Notes under the pieces: generated by a model
Seen by the model: only the letters and a program-made list of their open reading frames with translations
The model's database searches: none
What the model was told of the DNA's origin: nothing
In this document: positions 14,133 through 20,816 of the stretch, in pieces
Layout of the letters: every line of letters begins with the position of its first letter
How positions within the stretch are numbered: position 1 is the stretch's first letter
Program-made: the position numbers and the translations under genes
Assembly: GCA_964586135.1 (NCBI GenBank)
Contig: CAZPGS010000009.1
Location: 1-23,089 of the forward strand
DNA length: 23,089 bases
Source: WYZ-LMO8 sp964586135
GTDB lineage: Archaea; Thermoproteota; Methanomethylicia; Nezhaarchaeales; WYZ-LMO8
Direction of reading: 5' to 3'

Positions 14133-14834
14133 ATAAGGCTTAAGCTGGGTTTGCCGAGGGTCGATGAAGCCCTTGGAGGCGGACTACATAGGGGAGAGCT
14201 AACGCTATTTTGTGGTGAACCGGGTTCGGGCAAGACGGCACTAGCCTTGCAATTGGCGTTGAGAGGCTGTCTCGAAGGCCTCAAAGTCCTCTATGCGTAT
14301 GCTGACGGCCTCTTCCCTTATCCACGCCTTGAGCTATTAGCGAGGACGCAGGGAACATCATTAAACGTCTTATCGTCAAGGTTCTACGCTCTTCACTTAC
14401 AGAGCCTAGACGACTTGATCGGGGTCGTGAGGAAAGTGGAGCTCGAGCCCCTAAATTACGACTTGGTGATTTTTGACACGTTTGCCGCCCCTTACAGGTC
14501 CATCAAGGTGGAGAGTAGACGCGAAATAATCCTCCACAATAAGAAGCTGAATCAGATAATAGCAAATCTGAAAAAGCATGTGACTGACTATAAGAAGTGG
14601 GTAGTATTGACGAGCCGCTTAAAGAGCCCCACAATGGACGAGGAAGTCTTTGAGGGTCCCGTAGCGTCGAATGTATTGACATACTGGGATTACTGGTCAG
14701 ATAACATAGTATCGGTGCTAAAGACCGATCTTCCGCGACAGAGGAGGATATGCCTTTTAAAGGTCCACGGCCAAGAGTCTAGAGTCGAGGTCTTGGCCCA
14801 CATCGTAGACGGCTTTTTGGAAGAGGTTGATTAA
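14133..14834 (+). CDS. RadB-like (RecA/KaiC superfamily) ATPase; start codon possibly ATA
   Basis: A short RecA-core protein without the HhH domain of RadA. It has VDEALGGGLHRGELTLFCGEPGSGKT (Walker A about residues 28-35 from ATA), a Walker B-like YDLVIFDTFAAPYRS resembling the RadB vVDSxTALYR segment, and KKWVVLTSRLKSP where RadA has TNQV. It best fits the RadB/crenarchaeal RadC group of RadA paralogues, thought to assist recombination; KaiC-like is the alternative. Start: the only canonical option near the N-terminus is TTG 14151, which trims the first strand and sits 25 nt from the strong GGAGGT (14120-14125). ATA 14133 stands at the usual distance and gives MRLKLGLPRVDEALGGG (233 aa against 227). 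carS begins directly after its TAA. Confidence 0.8.
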   Translation: MRLKLGLPRVDEALGGGLHRGELTLFCGEPGSGKTALALQLALRGCLEGLKVLYAYADGLFPYPRLELLARTQGTSLNVLSSRFYALHLQSLDDLIGVVRKVELEPLNYDLVIFDTFAAPYRSIKVESRREIILHNKKLNQIIANLKKHVTDYKKWVVLTSRLKSPTMDEEVFEGPVASNVLTYWDYWSDNIVSVLKTDLPRQRRICLLKVHGQESRVEVLAHIVDGFLEEVD

Positions 14835-15338
14835 ATGGACCTCACATATGGCTTCGAAGTGGTAGTCGGTGCGATTCTCTTCGCTTTGCCAGCTTACACA
14901 GCTAATATGACTCCTCTCATCCTATCAAAGGTAATTCGCAAGAGGAGGCCATTGGACATGGGTAAGAACTGGGTTGACAGAAAGAGGGTCTTTGGGGACA
15001 ACAAGTCCGTAGAGGGCTTCGTGGCCGGGGTCCTCGCAGGACTAGTCACAGGTCTTTTCTTGGGCAATCCATTGAAAGGCTTTTTAATGGGCTCAGGGGC
15101 TATGACAGGCGATGTACTGGGCTCCTTCATAAAACGCAGACTTGACATACCTCAGGGAGAGCTCGCCCCCATTCTTGACCAATACCTCTTCATACTAATG
15201 GCCTTACTCTTCAGCTACCTTGCAGGTCACACCACTACGTCGGATCAGCTTGTTGTGATATTGATAGCCACTCCGATACTGCACGTTTCAAGCAACTACG
15301 TCGCTTACCTCCTTAAAATAAGGCAAAAGCCCCTCTAA
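14835..15338 (+). CDS. carS: CDP-archaeol synthase (CarS)
   Basis: 167 residues from an ATG that directly follows the previous gene's TAA. It is a polytopic membrane protein, with hydrophobic segments near residues 6-26, 62-80, 112-132 and 140-158. Family motifs (formerly DUF46): PAYTANMTPLI, RRPLDMGKNWVDRKRVFGDNKSVEGFVAG and MTGDVLGSFIKRRLDIPQGELAPILDQ. These polar segments hold the CTP/Mg2+ site. The enzyme activates unsaturated archaetidic acid (DGGGP) with CTP to CDP-archaeol, the branch point for archaeal phospholipid head groups. Length matches the family. Confidence 0.95.
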   Translation: MDLTYGFEVVVGAILFALPAYTANMTPLILSKVIRKRRPLDMGKNWVDRKRVFGDNKSVEGFVAGVLAGLVTGLFLGNPLKGFLMGSGAMTGDVLGSFIKRRLDIPQGELAPILDQYLFILMALLFSYLAGHTTTSDQLVVILIATPILHVSSNYVAYLLKIRQKPL

Positions 15339-15504
15339 TGTCCTTAGGGGAGCTCGTGATTGATTTATGAAGCCAAACACGCTGAAGGCCCTGCCCTCTA
15401 GAGCGAGATATGAATCGCCAAGAGCACCTAAGGCCCCTCTTCGGGCTATCCACCTTTAAAACTCTTTATTAAGGCCCGAGTTAATTAAAGTGAAGTGTGA
15501 AGAT
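15339..15504 (+). promoter_or_regulatory. carS-radA intergenic region with radA promoter
   Basis: This gap holds no open frame of note. Near its 3' end are CTTTAAAAC (15454-15462) and CTTTATTAAG (15464-15473), either of which could be the radA TATA box, putting transcription start between about 15483 and 15496. The upstream 110 nt are unexplained; no tRNA fold or clear box C/D pattern was seen. Confidence 0.45.
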
Positions 15505-16473
15505 ATGTCAGAGAAGCCGAAGAGGCCGAGGGAGCTGACAGACCTTCCAGGTGTGAGCGTAGCTATAGCTGACAAGCTAGCGCTAGCTGGGTTTGGCACC
15601 ATCGAGGCCCTCGCGGCAGCCCTTCCTCAAGAAATAGCCTCCGTCACGGGCCTCTCCCTTTCGGCGAGCCAGAAGATCATAAGCGCGGCCCGTGAAGTGC
15701 TGGACCTAGGGTTTAAGACAGCAGATGAATTGTATGAAAAGAGGATAAGGGTTGCGAGGGTAACTACTGGGAGCAAGAACTTGGATAAGCTGCTAGGAGG
15801 CGGGGTCGAGACCCAGATAATAACTGAGTTCTTCGGAGAATACGGGTCTGGGAAAACGCAAATATGTCATCAGTTGTGCGTAAACGTCCAGCTCCCGAGG
15901 GATGGAGGAGGGCTCGAGGGCTCGGCGGTGTACGTCGACTGCGAAGGCACGTTCAGGCCTGAGAGGATAGTCTCCATGAGTCGAGCGCTCGGACTTGACC
16001 CTCAAAAAACATTAAGAAACATAATAGTGGCAAGGGCGTACAACTCAGACCATCAGATGATCATAGTCGACCAAGTCAAGGACTTAATAAGCGAAAAGAA
16101 CGTGAAGCTCCTGGTCGTAGACAGTGTGACCGGCTTTTTCAGGGCAGAGTACCCCGGGAGGGAGACTCTAGTCATGAGACAGCAAAAGCTCAACAAGCAC
16201 TTGCACACCCTCTCTAGGCTGGCCTACGCCTACGAGATAGCGGTCGTTGTGACCAATCAAGTAATGGCCCGACCAGACGTGGTCTTTGGCGACCCCATAG
16301 CCGCGGTTGGAGGGCACGTCCTCTTCCACGTACCGGGGGCGAGGGTCTTCTTAAGGAAGCTCAGAGGTCCTAAGCGGATCGCGAGACTTGTCGACTCCCC
16401 CTACTTGCCGGAAGGTGAAGCCGTATTCGAAATAACTGAGGACGGCATCAGGGACTCCTCGGACTACGAGTGA
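15505..16473 (+). CDS. radA: DNA repair and recombination protein RadA
   Basis: 322 residues from ATG 15505; GTG 15490 is in frame but would lie at or before the predicted transcription start. The N-terminal helix-hairpin-helix domain (about 10-70) reads LTDLPGVSVAIADKLALAGFGTIEALA. A linker with GFKTADELYEKR leads to the RecA core: TTGSKNLDKLLGGGVET, Walker A GEYGSGKT (111-118), VYVDCEGTFRPERI, Walker B LLVVDSVTGFFRAEY, VTNQVMARPD, and a C-terminal ARLVDSPYLPEGEAVF. RadA is the archaeal Rad51-family strand-exchange protein. A small zinc-ribbon gene follows after 48 nt. Confidence 0.97.
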   Translation: MSEKPKRPRELTDLPGVSVAIADKLALAGFGTIEALAAALPQEIASVTGLSLSASQKIISAAREVLDLGFKTADELYEKRIRVARVTTGSKNLDKLLGGGVETQIITEFFGEYGSGKTQICHQLCVNVQLPRDGGGLEGSAVYVDCEGTFRPERIVSMSRALGLDPQKTLRNIIVARAYNSDHQMIIVDQVKDLISEKNVKLLVVDSVTGFFRAEYPGRETLVMRQQKLNKHLHTLSRLAYAYEIAVVVTNQVMARPDVVFGDPIAAVGGHVLFHVPGARVFLRKLRGPKRIARLVDSPYLPEGEAVFEITEDGIRDSSDYE

Positions 16474-16521
16474 TGGCTGGCCAGTCCTTTGTTGATTTGC
16501 GCTACCAGAACGTGAAGGCTT

Positions 16522-16716
16522 ATGAGCAAGCGCTCGAGTAAGGATACGGTGTTTGGCTTGCCCGAGATAGTAAAGTGCGCGAAGTGCGGTTATGTGCTCT
16601 ACAAGGGCAACGATCTAATCCCGCCAAGAGACATAGTCAAGAAGTTTAACGGGAAGTGCCCCCGTTGCTCTTCGACTCTCAATCAAAATCCCGTGTCGAT
16701 AGAGGTCAGAGGATAA
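16522..16716 (+). CDS. Small zinc-ribbon protein of unknown function
   Basis: 64 residues from ATG 16522, with GTGAAG upstream. Two CxxC pairs (C19/C22 in VKCAKCGY and C46/C49 in KCPRCSS) are spaced 23 residues apart, as in a rubredoxin-like or zinc-ribbon fold. The middle holds ELIP-like LIPPRDIVKKFNGK. I do not recognise a named family. It follows radA in the same direction with a 48-nt gap, so co-transcription is likely, but that alone does not assign a role in recombination. It could equally be a small RNA- or protein-binding adaptor. Confidence 0.8.
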   Translation: MSKRSSKDTVFGLPEIVKCAKCGYVLYKGNDLIPPRDIVKKFNGKCPRCSSTLNQNPVSIEVRG

Positions 16717-16720
16717 AATA
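16714..16720 (+). promoter_or_regulatory. TATA-like box upstream of the GcvH-like gene
   Basis: TAAAATA, overlapping the end of the zinc-ribbon gene, is centred about 24 nt before ATG 16741. With no Shine-Dalgarno site present, a leaderless transcript is plausible. Confidence 0.35.
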
Positions 16721-16740
16721 ATGATGATAAGATTGACATA

Positions 16741-17103
16741 ATGAGAAGCGCAGAGCGCAAGAAGCCCCCAATCCTTTCATACTCTAAGAAGCACGTATGG
16801 GCTAGGATTCAAGGTGACGCCGTCCTGGTCGGCGTGACGGATTATCTACAAAAACGGTTAGGGGCTGTGATTAACGTAGAGTTTTCAGAGAACCGCTTCG
16901 TAGAGAAGGGGGGTCCCATAGCTTAGTTGGAATCGGTTAAAGCCGTAATAGCAGTGCTCTCCCCAATGGACTGCGAAGTAGTGGAAGTGAACGTGAAGCT
17001 TACGAGGGAGCCGTGGCTTATCAACACGAGTCCTCACGAGGAAGGCTGGATAGCTTCGCTTAGAGCTCTAGACATGGATTATCTCAAAAGCTCTGAGCCG
17101 TGA
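16741..17103 (+). pseudogene. gcvH: Glycine cleavage H-like lipoyl protein interrupted by one in-frame TAG
   Basis: The frame runs from ATG 16741 to TGA 17101-17103 (120 codons), with one TAG at 16924-16926 (codon 62). Residues before it (SYSKKHVWARIQGDAVLVGVTDYLQKRLGAVINVEF) and after it (LESVKAVIAVLSPMDCEVVEVN, then LINTSPHEEGWIASL) form a nearly complete GcvH-type lipoyl domain. ESVKA includes the lysine (K67) that would carry lipoate. The TAG replaces exactly one residue of the family alignment (GxPFGxVESVKA), with no insertion, deletion or frame change. No gcvT or gcvP is nearby. Options are a recent pseudogene, a base-call error, or readthrough/recoding. TAG ends many other genes here, which argues against general reassignment. 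Other substitutions look conservative, so any inactivation would be recent. Confidence 0.7.
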
Positions 17104-17118
17104 CGCCTTATATCGACT

Positions 17119-17427
17119 TCATACAAGCTCTATCTCGATGTGGACGCTATCGGGTATCCGGACCCTCATGAGCGACTTCAAAGCTCTGTCCTCGGCGTCC
17201 ATGTCAATGAGCCTCTTGTGAATCCTCATCTCCCAGTGATCAAACGTGTGCGATCCTTGCCCTGAAGGCGCCTTACGAGTTGTTACCACCAGCCTCTTGG
17301 TGGGCAGTGGTATAGGCCCCCTGATCCTCACGCCCGTCTTCTGAGATATGGCCTTTATCTCCTCGCAAACTCGTTGCAAGTCTTCGAGGTTCGGACTTGA
17401 GAGCCTTATCCTCGCCTTCCTGACCAT
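17119..17427 (-). CDS. rps10: 30S ribosomal protein S10
   Basis: 102 residues from ATG 17427, with GGAGGT about 10 nt upstream. Motifs: ARIRLSSPNLEDLQRVCEEI, TGVRIRGPIPLPTKRLVVTTRKAPSGQGSHTFDHWEMRIHKRLIDM and a C-terminal VRIPDSVHIEIELV, typical of archaeal S10 (S20e). It sits behind EF-1A, the usual archaeal order. Its stop is 15 nt from that of the convergent GcvH-like gene. Confidence 0.97.
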   Translation of the reverse strand: MVRKARIRLSSPNLEDLQRVCEEIKAISQKTGVRIRGPIPLPTKRLVVTTRKAPSGQGSHTFDHWEMRIHKRLIDMDAEDRALKSLMRVRIPDSVHIEIELV

Positions 17428-17468
17428 TATCTAAAGACCTCCAAAACCACTAAAAAATAAAGGTTTAG

Positions 17469-17476
17469 ATTAAAAG
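17469..17476 (-). promoter_or_regulatory. TATA-like box upstream of rps10
   Basis: CTTTTAAT on the minus strand in the 50-nt EF-1A-S10 gap, about 45 nt before the rps10 ATG; transcription would start near 17446, just before GGAGGT. A second A/T run (17451-17462) is closer to the start. Confidence 0.4.
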
Positions 17477-17477
17477 C

Positions 17478-18782
17478 CTAAGAGACCTTGGCCGGGGTCA
17501 CGTCAATTACTACTCCAGCTGCTATAGTCCTGCCCATGTCTCTGATGGCAAACCTTCCTAGTTGCGGTATCTCAGAATACTTCTCAATGCAAAGCGGCTT
17601 TATCGGCTTGAGCCTCACTATTGCCGCGTCGCCTTGCTTTATAAATTGCGGCTTCTCTTCCGCTACAGCACCAGTCCTAGGATCTATCTTTTGCAGTATC
17701 TCCTCGAACTTACAGGCGACGCTGGCTGTATGGACGTGAACTACTGGGGTGTAGCCTTTAGCTATGGCAGTGGGGTGATACAGGACGAATATCCTTCCAA
17801 CGAAGCTCTCGACAACCGTTGGCGGGTTGTCGGGGTGTCCGCACACGTCTCCTCTCTTGACCTCGCCTTTAGAGACCCCCCTGACGTTAAAGCCTATGTT
17901 GTCGCCAGGCAGTGCCTTCTCAATCCTCACGTGGTGCGTCTCTATAGACCTCACCTCGCCCTTCTTGTTGGCTGGCATGAAGACAACAGTATCACCGACT
18001 TTCAGAACTCCCGTCTCAACTCTCCCGACGGGGACCGTGCCCACGCCAGTTATCGAATAGACGTCTTGGACCGGTATCCTAAGCGGTTTGTCTATTGGCT
18101 TTGGCGGGGGCAGGAAGGTGTCTAGAGCCTCGATGAGTGTGGGGCCCTTATACCAAGGCATGTTCTTGCTTCTCTCTATCAGGTTGTCTCCGGTCCACGC
18201 TGAGACAGGTATGAAGGGTACCTTGCTGATGTCGTAGCCGAACATCTTCAGCATCTTGGATGCGGCGTCCTTGACCTCGTTATACCTCTCTTGGCTCCAA
18301 TTGACGGTGGGGTCATCCATCTTGTTTATCGCCACGACCATCTGATTCACGCCCATGGTCTTGGCCAAGAATGCGTGCTCTCTCGTCTGGCCTGCGGGGC
18401 CCATGCCGGCTTCAGTCTCGCCTTTTTTCGCCGAGATCACGAGTAATGCACAATCAGCTTGAGACGTCCCCGTGACCATGTTTTTGACGAAGTCTCTATG
18501 ACCTGGGCAGTCTATAAGCGTGAAGACGTACTTCTTGGTCTCGATCTTGTAGAACGACAGGTCGATGGTCAGCCCTCTCTCCCTCTCCTCTTTGTATGTG
18601 TCGAGTATCCATGCGAACTTGAAGCTCTCCTTGCCCAGCTTCTTGGCCTCTTCCTCGATTTCCCTCAGCTTCCTCTCATCCACTTGCCCCAGTAAGTACA
18701 GCAAGTGCCCCACTAGAGTTGACTTCCCATGGTCAACGTGCCCTATGATCACCAAGTTCAGGTGCTCTTTCTCTGATGACAT
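17478..18782 (-). CDS. tef1A: Translation elongation factor EF-1 alpha
   Basis: 434 residues from ATG 18782; the in-frame GTG at 18788 is only 2 nt from the GGTG site, whereas the ATG is at 8 nt. GTPase motifs: G1 GHVDHGKS (14-21), the RERGLTID switch, G3 DCPGHRDFVKNM, G4 NKMD and a SAWTGDN G5. Domains 2 and 3 follow, with the normal C-terminus RDMGRTIAAGVVIDV. The segment GETEAGMGPAGQTREHAFLA carries the long insertion known from crenarchaeal and eukaryotic EF-1A. It delivers aminoacyl-tRNA to the ribosome. It lies between S7 and S10 with its own promoter candidate. Confidence 0.98.
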   Translation of the reverse strand: MSSEKEHLNLVIIGHVDHGKSTLVGHLLYLLGQVDERKLREIEEEAKKLGKESFKFAWILDTYKEERERGLTIDLSFYKIETKKYVFTLIDCPGHRDFVKNMVTGTSQADCALLVISAKKGETEAGMGPAGQTREHAFLAKTMGVNQMVVAINKMDDPTVNWSQERYNEVKDAASKMLKMFGYDISKVPFIPVSAWTGDNLIERSKNMPWYKGPTLIEALDTFLPPPKPIDKPLRIPVQDVYSITGVGTVPVGRVETGVLKVGDTVVFMPANKKGEVRSIETHHVRIEKALPGDNIGFNVRGVSKGEVKRGDVCGHPDNPPTVVESFVGRIFVLYHPTAIAKGYTPVVHVHTASVACKFEEILQKIDPRTGAVAEEKPQFIKQGDAAIVRLKPIKPLCIEKYSEIPQLGRFAIRDMGRTIAAGVVIDVTPAKVS

Positions 18783-18835
18783 CTCCACATCACCATGGAT
18801 TCCTGCTTGTAGCGTAAACTCCAGCTCAAAAACCC

Positions 18836-18843
18836 TTTAATAA
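18836..18843 (-). promoter_or_regulatory. TATA-like box upstream of EF-1A
   Basis: TTATTAAA on the minus strand in the 125-nt S7-EF-1A gap, predicting a start near 18813 and a leader of about 30 nt containing GGTG. An independent promoter for EF-1A fits the need for high expression. Confidence 0.5.
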
Positions 18844-18907
18844 GCTTTTCACTGATCAGCTTGATGTGTTTACTCGAAGTCTTTAAGCTCCATGCGTTAC
18901 GTCAAGG

Positions 18908-19546
18908 TCATCTAGAGGCCATGGCTATCCTTTCTATCTCGTCCTTTTTAGCTATAGCATAGCTCTTGGGGTCTCCCTGAGCGGCAGCTATTATTTCATC
19001 GGCAAGGCACTCGTCTATTGTCTTCGGGTTGCCGAAGGAGGCCAGCCTAGCGCCCTCGGTCAACCACCTAAGCGCTAGGTCTACCCCCCTTTGCGGTGAG
19101 ACGTCGACGGACTGGTGATAGACTATTCCGCCATAAGCTATTCTAGTGGTCTCCTCTCTCGGTGAGGCCCTCTCTATGGCTTCGACTAAAACCTGTATGG
19201 GGTTCTTACCTGTTCTCAAGTATATTATCTCGAAAGCGTTTTTGACTATGTTGATCGCGAGAGCTTTTTTGCCCGCATTTTTGCCCGGCCTCATGAGCTT
19301 GTTTATTAACCTCTCGACTATGGGGACCTCGGCCTTGCCGAACCTCTTATGTTCGTGCCTGCCTTCCGTGTGAGGGAGGAAGACGGGCTTTAAACAAATA
19401 TATCTCTTCAGGCCAGGGCTTCTCACCTCGACGTTATGGAACGTCCACTTGCCGAATAGCTTGATCTCTTTCGGGTCTATGCCCACCTTTAACGGCTTGC
19501 TTGGCCCCTCCTCCTTCTCCTTAACCTTCGTAGCTCTCTTAGGCAA
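18908..19546 (-). CDS. rps7: 30S ribosomal protein S7
   Basis: 212 residues from TTG 19546, five nucleotides after the S12 stop, with GAGGTAGGGAG immediately upstream. The archaeal N-terminal extension (basic, then KLFGKWTFHNVEVRSPGLKRYI) precedes the S7 core: LPHTEGRHEHKRFGKAEVPIVERLINKLMRPGKNAGKK, NPIQVLVEAIERASPREETTRIAYGGIVYHQSVDVSPQRGVDLALRW, and EIIAAAQGDPKSYAIAKKDEIERIA at the end. It nucleates assembly of the 30S head. Confidence 0.97.
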   Translation of the reverse strand: MPKRATKVKEKEEGPSKPLKVGIDPKEIKLFGKWTFHNVEVRSPGLKRYICLKPVFLPHTEGRHEHKRFGKAEVPIVERLINKLMRPGKNAGKKALAINIVKNAFEIIYLRTGKNPIQVLVEAIERASPREETTRIAYGGIVYHQSVDVSPQRGVDLALRWLTEGARLASFGNPKTIDECLADEIIAAAQGDPKSYAIAKKDEIERIAMASR

Positions 19547-19551
19547 GCTCC

Positions 19552-19992
19552 CTACCTCGTCGGCTTAACCTTCTTGCCTAGTAAAATTGCTTTGAGGCTC
19601 ACACCATTGACCTTTATCACCTGAAACTTAACGCCGGGGATGTCGCCAAGCGACTTCCCTTGAGGCCCACCTATCCTAGTTATTATCACTTCATCGTGCT
19701 CGTTTATGTAGTTCAGCGCGCCGTCGCCCGGGACGAACGCCGTTACTTGCTTGCCGTTTTTAATGAGCTGAACCCTAACGCACTTCCTAACCGCTGAATT
19801 AGGTTGTCTGCTCTCGACGCCCACCTTCTCGAGGACTATGCCCCGTGCCATCGGCGCTCCTTCAAGGGGGTCGACCTTCTCATCCAATCGCAATGCCCTC
19901 CTCTTGTACTCTTGCTGGCTCCACCTGAACCTCTTCCTCTTTTGGGCTAGCTTCCTAGCCGCAAACAATCCTCGAGGCGATTTGCAGCCCAT
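19552..19992 (-). CDS. rps12: 30S ribosomal protein S12
   Basis: 146 residues from ATG 19992, with GGTG 7 nt upstream. Archaeal S12 (S23e) motifs: SPRGLFAARKL, ARGIVLEKVGVESRQPNSAVRKCVRVQLIKNGK, FVPGDGALNYINEHDEV and GVKFQVIKVNGVSL. The PNSA-RK segment faces the decoding centre. A strong TATA-like box lies upstream, so S12-S7 probably starts a transcription unit separate from rpo-nusA. Confidence 0.97.
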   Translation of the reverse strand: MGCKSPRGLFAARKLAQKRKRFRWSQQEYKRRALRLDEKVDPLEGAPMARGIVLEKVGVESRQPNSAVRKCVRVQLIKNGKQVTAFVPGDGALNYINEHDEVIITRIGGPQGKSLGDIPGVKFQVIKVNGVSLKAILLGKKVKPTR

Positions 19993-20041
19993 GATACTAC
20001 ACCGCGTACTAGGAGTCAGGATAGACGTTGAAGAGGACCCG

Positions 20042-20052
20042 TATATTTATTT
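20042..20052 (-). promoter_or_regulatory. TATA-like box upstream of rps12
   Basis: AAATAAATATA on the minus strand in the 75-nt NusA-S12 gap, predicting transcription start near 20021 and a leader of about 29 nt containing GGTG. Confidence 0.5.
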
Positions 20053-20067
20053 GCCTCAAAACGCCAG

Positions 20068-20502
20068 CTACTTTATTATGACGTTGTCTATGTCGAAGTA
20101 CCTCTTAGCCAACATTCTCGCTTTTCGAATCTTGAGACCATCTTTCCCTATGGCTAACCCCTTGTCCTTAGGGTCTACGGCGACGTGAGCCACAAGCCTT
20201 CCTGAAGTGTCTTTGAATATCTTAGTCGCATACACTTTAGCTGGAAAAAGCGCGTTCTTAATCAGCTCTTCGGGGGTGTCTCCAGCCTCCACGAGCTCGA
20301 CCGGTTTCCCTATGAGCTTCGTGGCTCTCTTGACGTTCGTGCCATTCTTCCCTATAGCCATGCCCATGTCCCCCTTCTTTACCACGAAGATTATTCTATT
20401 AGCATCGCTGTCGATGATGCAGTCCTTGGCCGTAGCCCCTGTTATGCTTTCGAAAAGCGTTATGTACCTCATTTCTTCGTCAGACAACCTTATGCTTGGC
20501 AC
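20068..20502 (-). CDS. nusA: NusA-like KH-domain transcription/RNA-binding factor
   Basis: 144 residues from GTG 20502, with GGTG 5 nt upstream. It is the short archaeal NusA homologue: two tandem KH domains with GxxG loops GKNG (in MGMAIGKNGTNVKRATKLIG) and GKDG (in KGLAIGKDGLKIRKARMLAKRYF), without the S1 and C-terminal parts of bacterial NusA. It binds RNA and is thought to act in transcription termination. The position between L30e and S12 in the rpo cluster is the standard archaeal one. Confidence 0.95.
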   Translation of the reverse strand: MPSIRLSDEEMRYITLFESITGATAKDCIIDSDANRIIFVVKKGDMGMAIGKNGTNVKRATKLIGKPVELVEAGDTPEELIKNALFPAKVYATKIFKDTSGRLVAHVAVDPKDKGLAIGKDGLKIRKARMLAKRYFDIDNVIIK

Positions 20503-20511
20503 ATTACCACC

Positions 20512-20814
20512 CTATTGCTCTGTGAGCTTTAAGATCTCGGATTCCCCCTCTTCTAACACCAATAGCGATGATATTGAATGCTTCCTCTGGCACATCTCTC
20601 CAATCTCCATGTTTGTGTAGGGCGCGCGATAGACTGGTATGCTAGATAGCTTGGCGTAATACTCTATTTGCTCCTTTATGAGCTCGGGGCAATTTGAGGC
20701 AATTATCACCAACTTCCCCTTGCCAAAGCTTATCAGCTTTAAGACTTCTCTACCACCGAGAACGACGTTCCCCGTTTTGAGTGCGACCTTTAGTTCTCTG
20801 TCCAAGCTCACCAT
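20512..20814 (-). CDS. rpl30e: 50S ribosomal protein L30e
   Basis: 100 residues from ATG 20814, with GGTG 7 nt upstream and lying within the end of rpoA2; a GTG at 20820 is in frame but upstream of the likely start. Motifs: LDRELKVALKTGNVVLGGREVLKLISFGKGKLVIIASNCP and IEYYAKLSSIPVYRAPYTNMEIGEMC, the L7Ae/L30e fold. L30e binds kink-turns in rRNA. Its standard archaeal place is directly behind rpoA2. Confidence 0.95.
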   Translation of the reverse strand: MVSLDRELKVALKTGNVVLGGREVLKLISFGKGKLVIIASNCPELIKEQIEYYAKLSSIPVYRAPYTNMEIGEMCQRKHSISSLLVLEEGESEILKLTEQ

Positions 20815-20816
20815 AT

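Noticed and set aside
15339..15453. A box C/D sRNA upstream of radA.
   Set aside because: The C and C' boxes deviate from RUGAUGA, the D box is missing, and the spacer lengths are wrong.
16920..16945. A second BHB intron at the TAG in the GcvH-like gene.
   Set aside because: The alignment has no extra residues to remove, and no bulge-helix-bulge pairing is visible around the TAG.
17562..18125. A plus-strand frame of 187 codons opposite EF-1A.
   Set aside because: It is the antisense shadow of EF-1A, with no start signal and no family resemblance.
18845..18907. A box C/D-like pattern (GATGACC ... CTGA) on the minus strand between S7 and EF-1A.
   Set aside because: Only one box of each pair is near consensus and the guide spacing does not fit; a promoter leader explains the region better.
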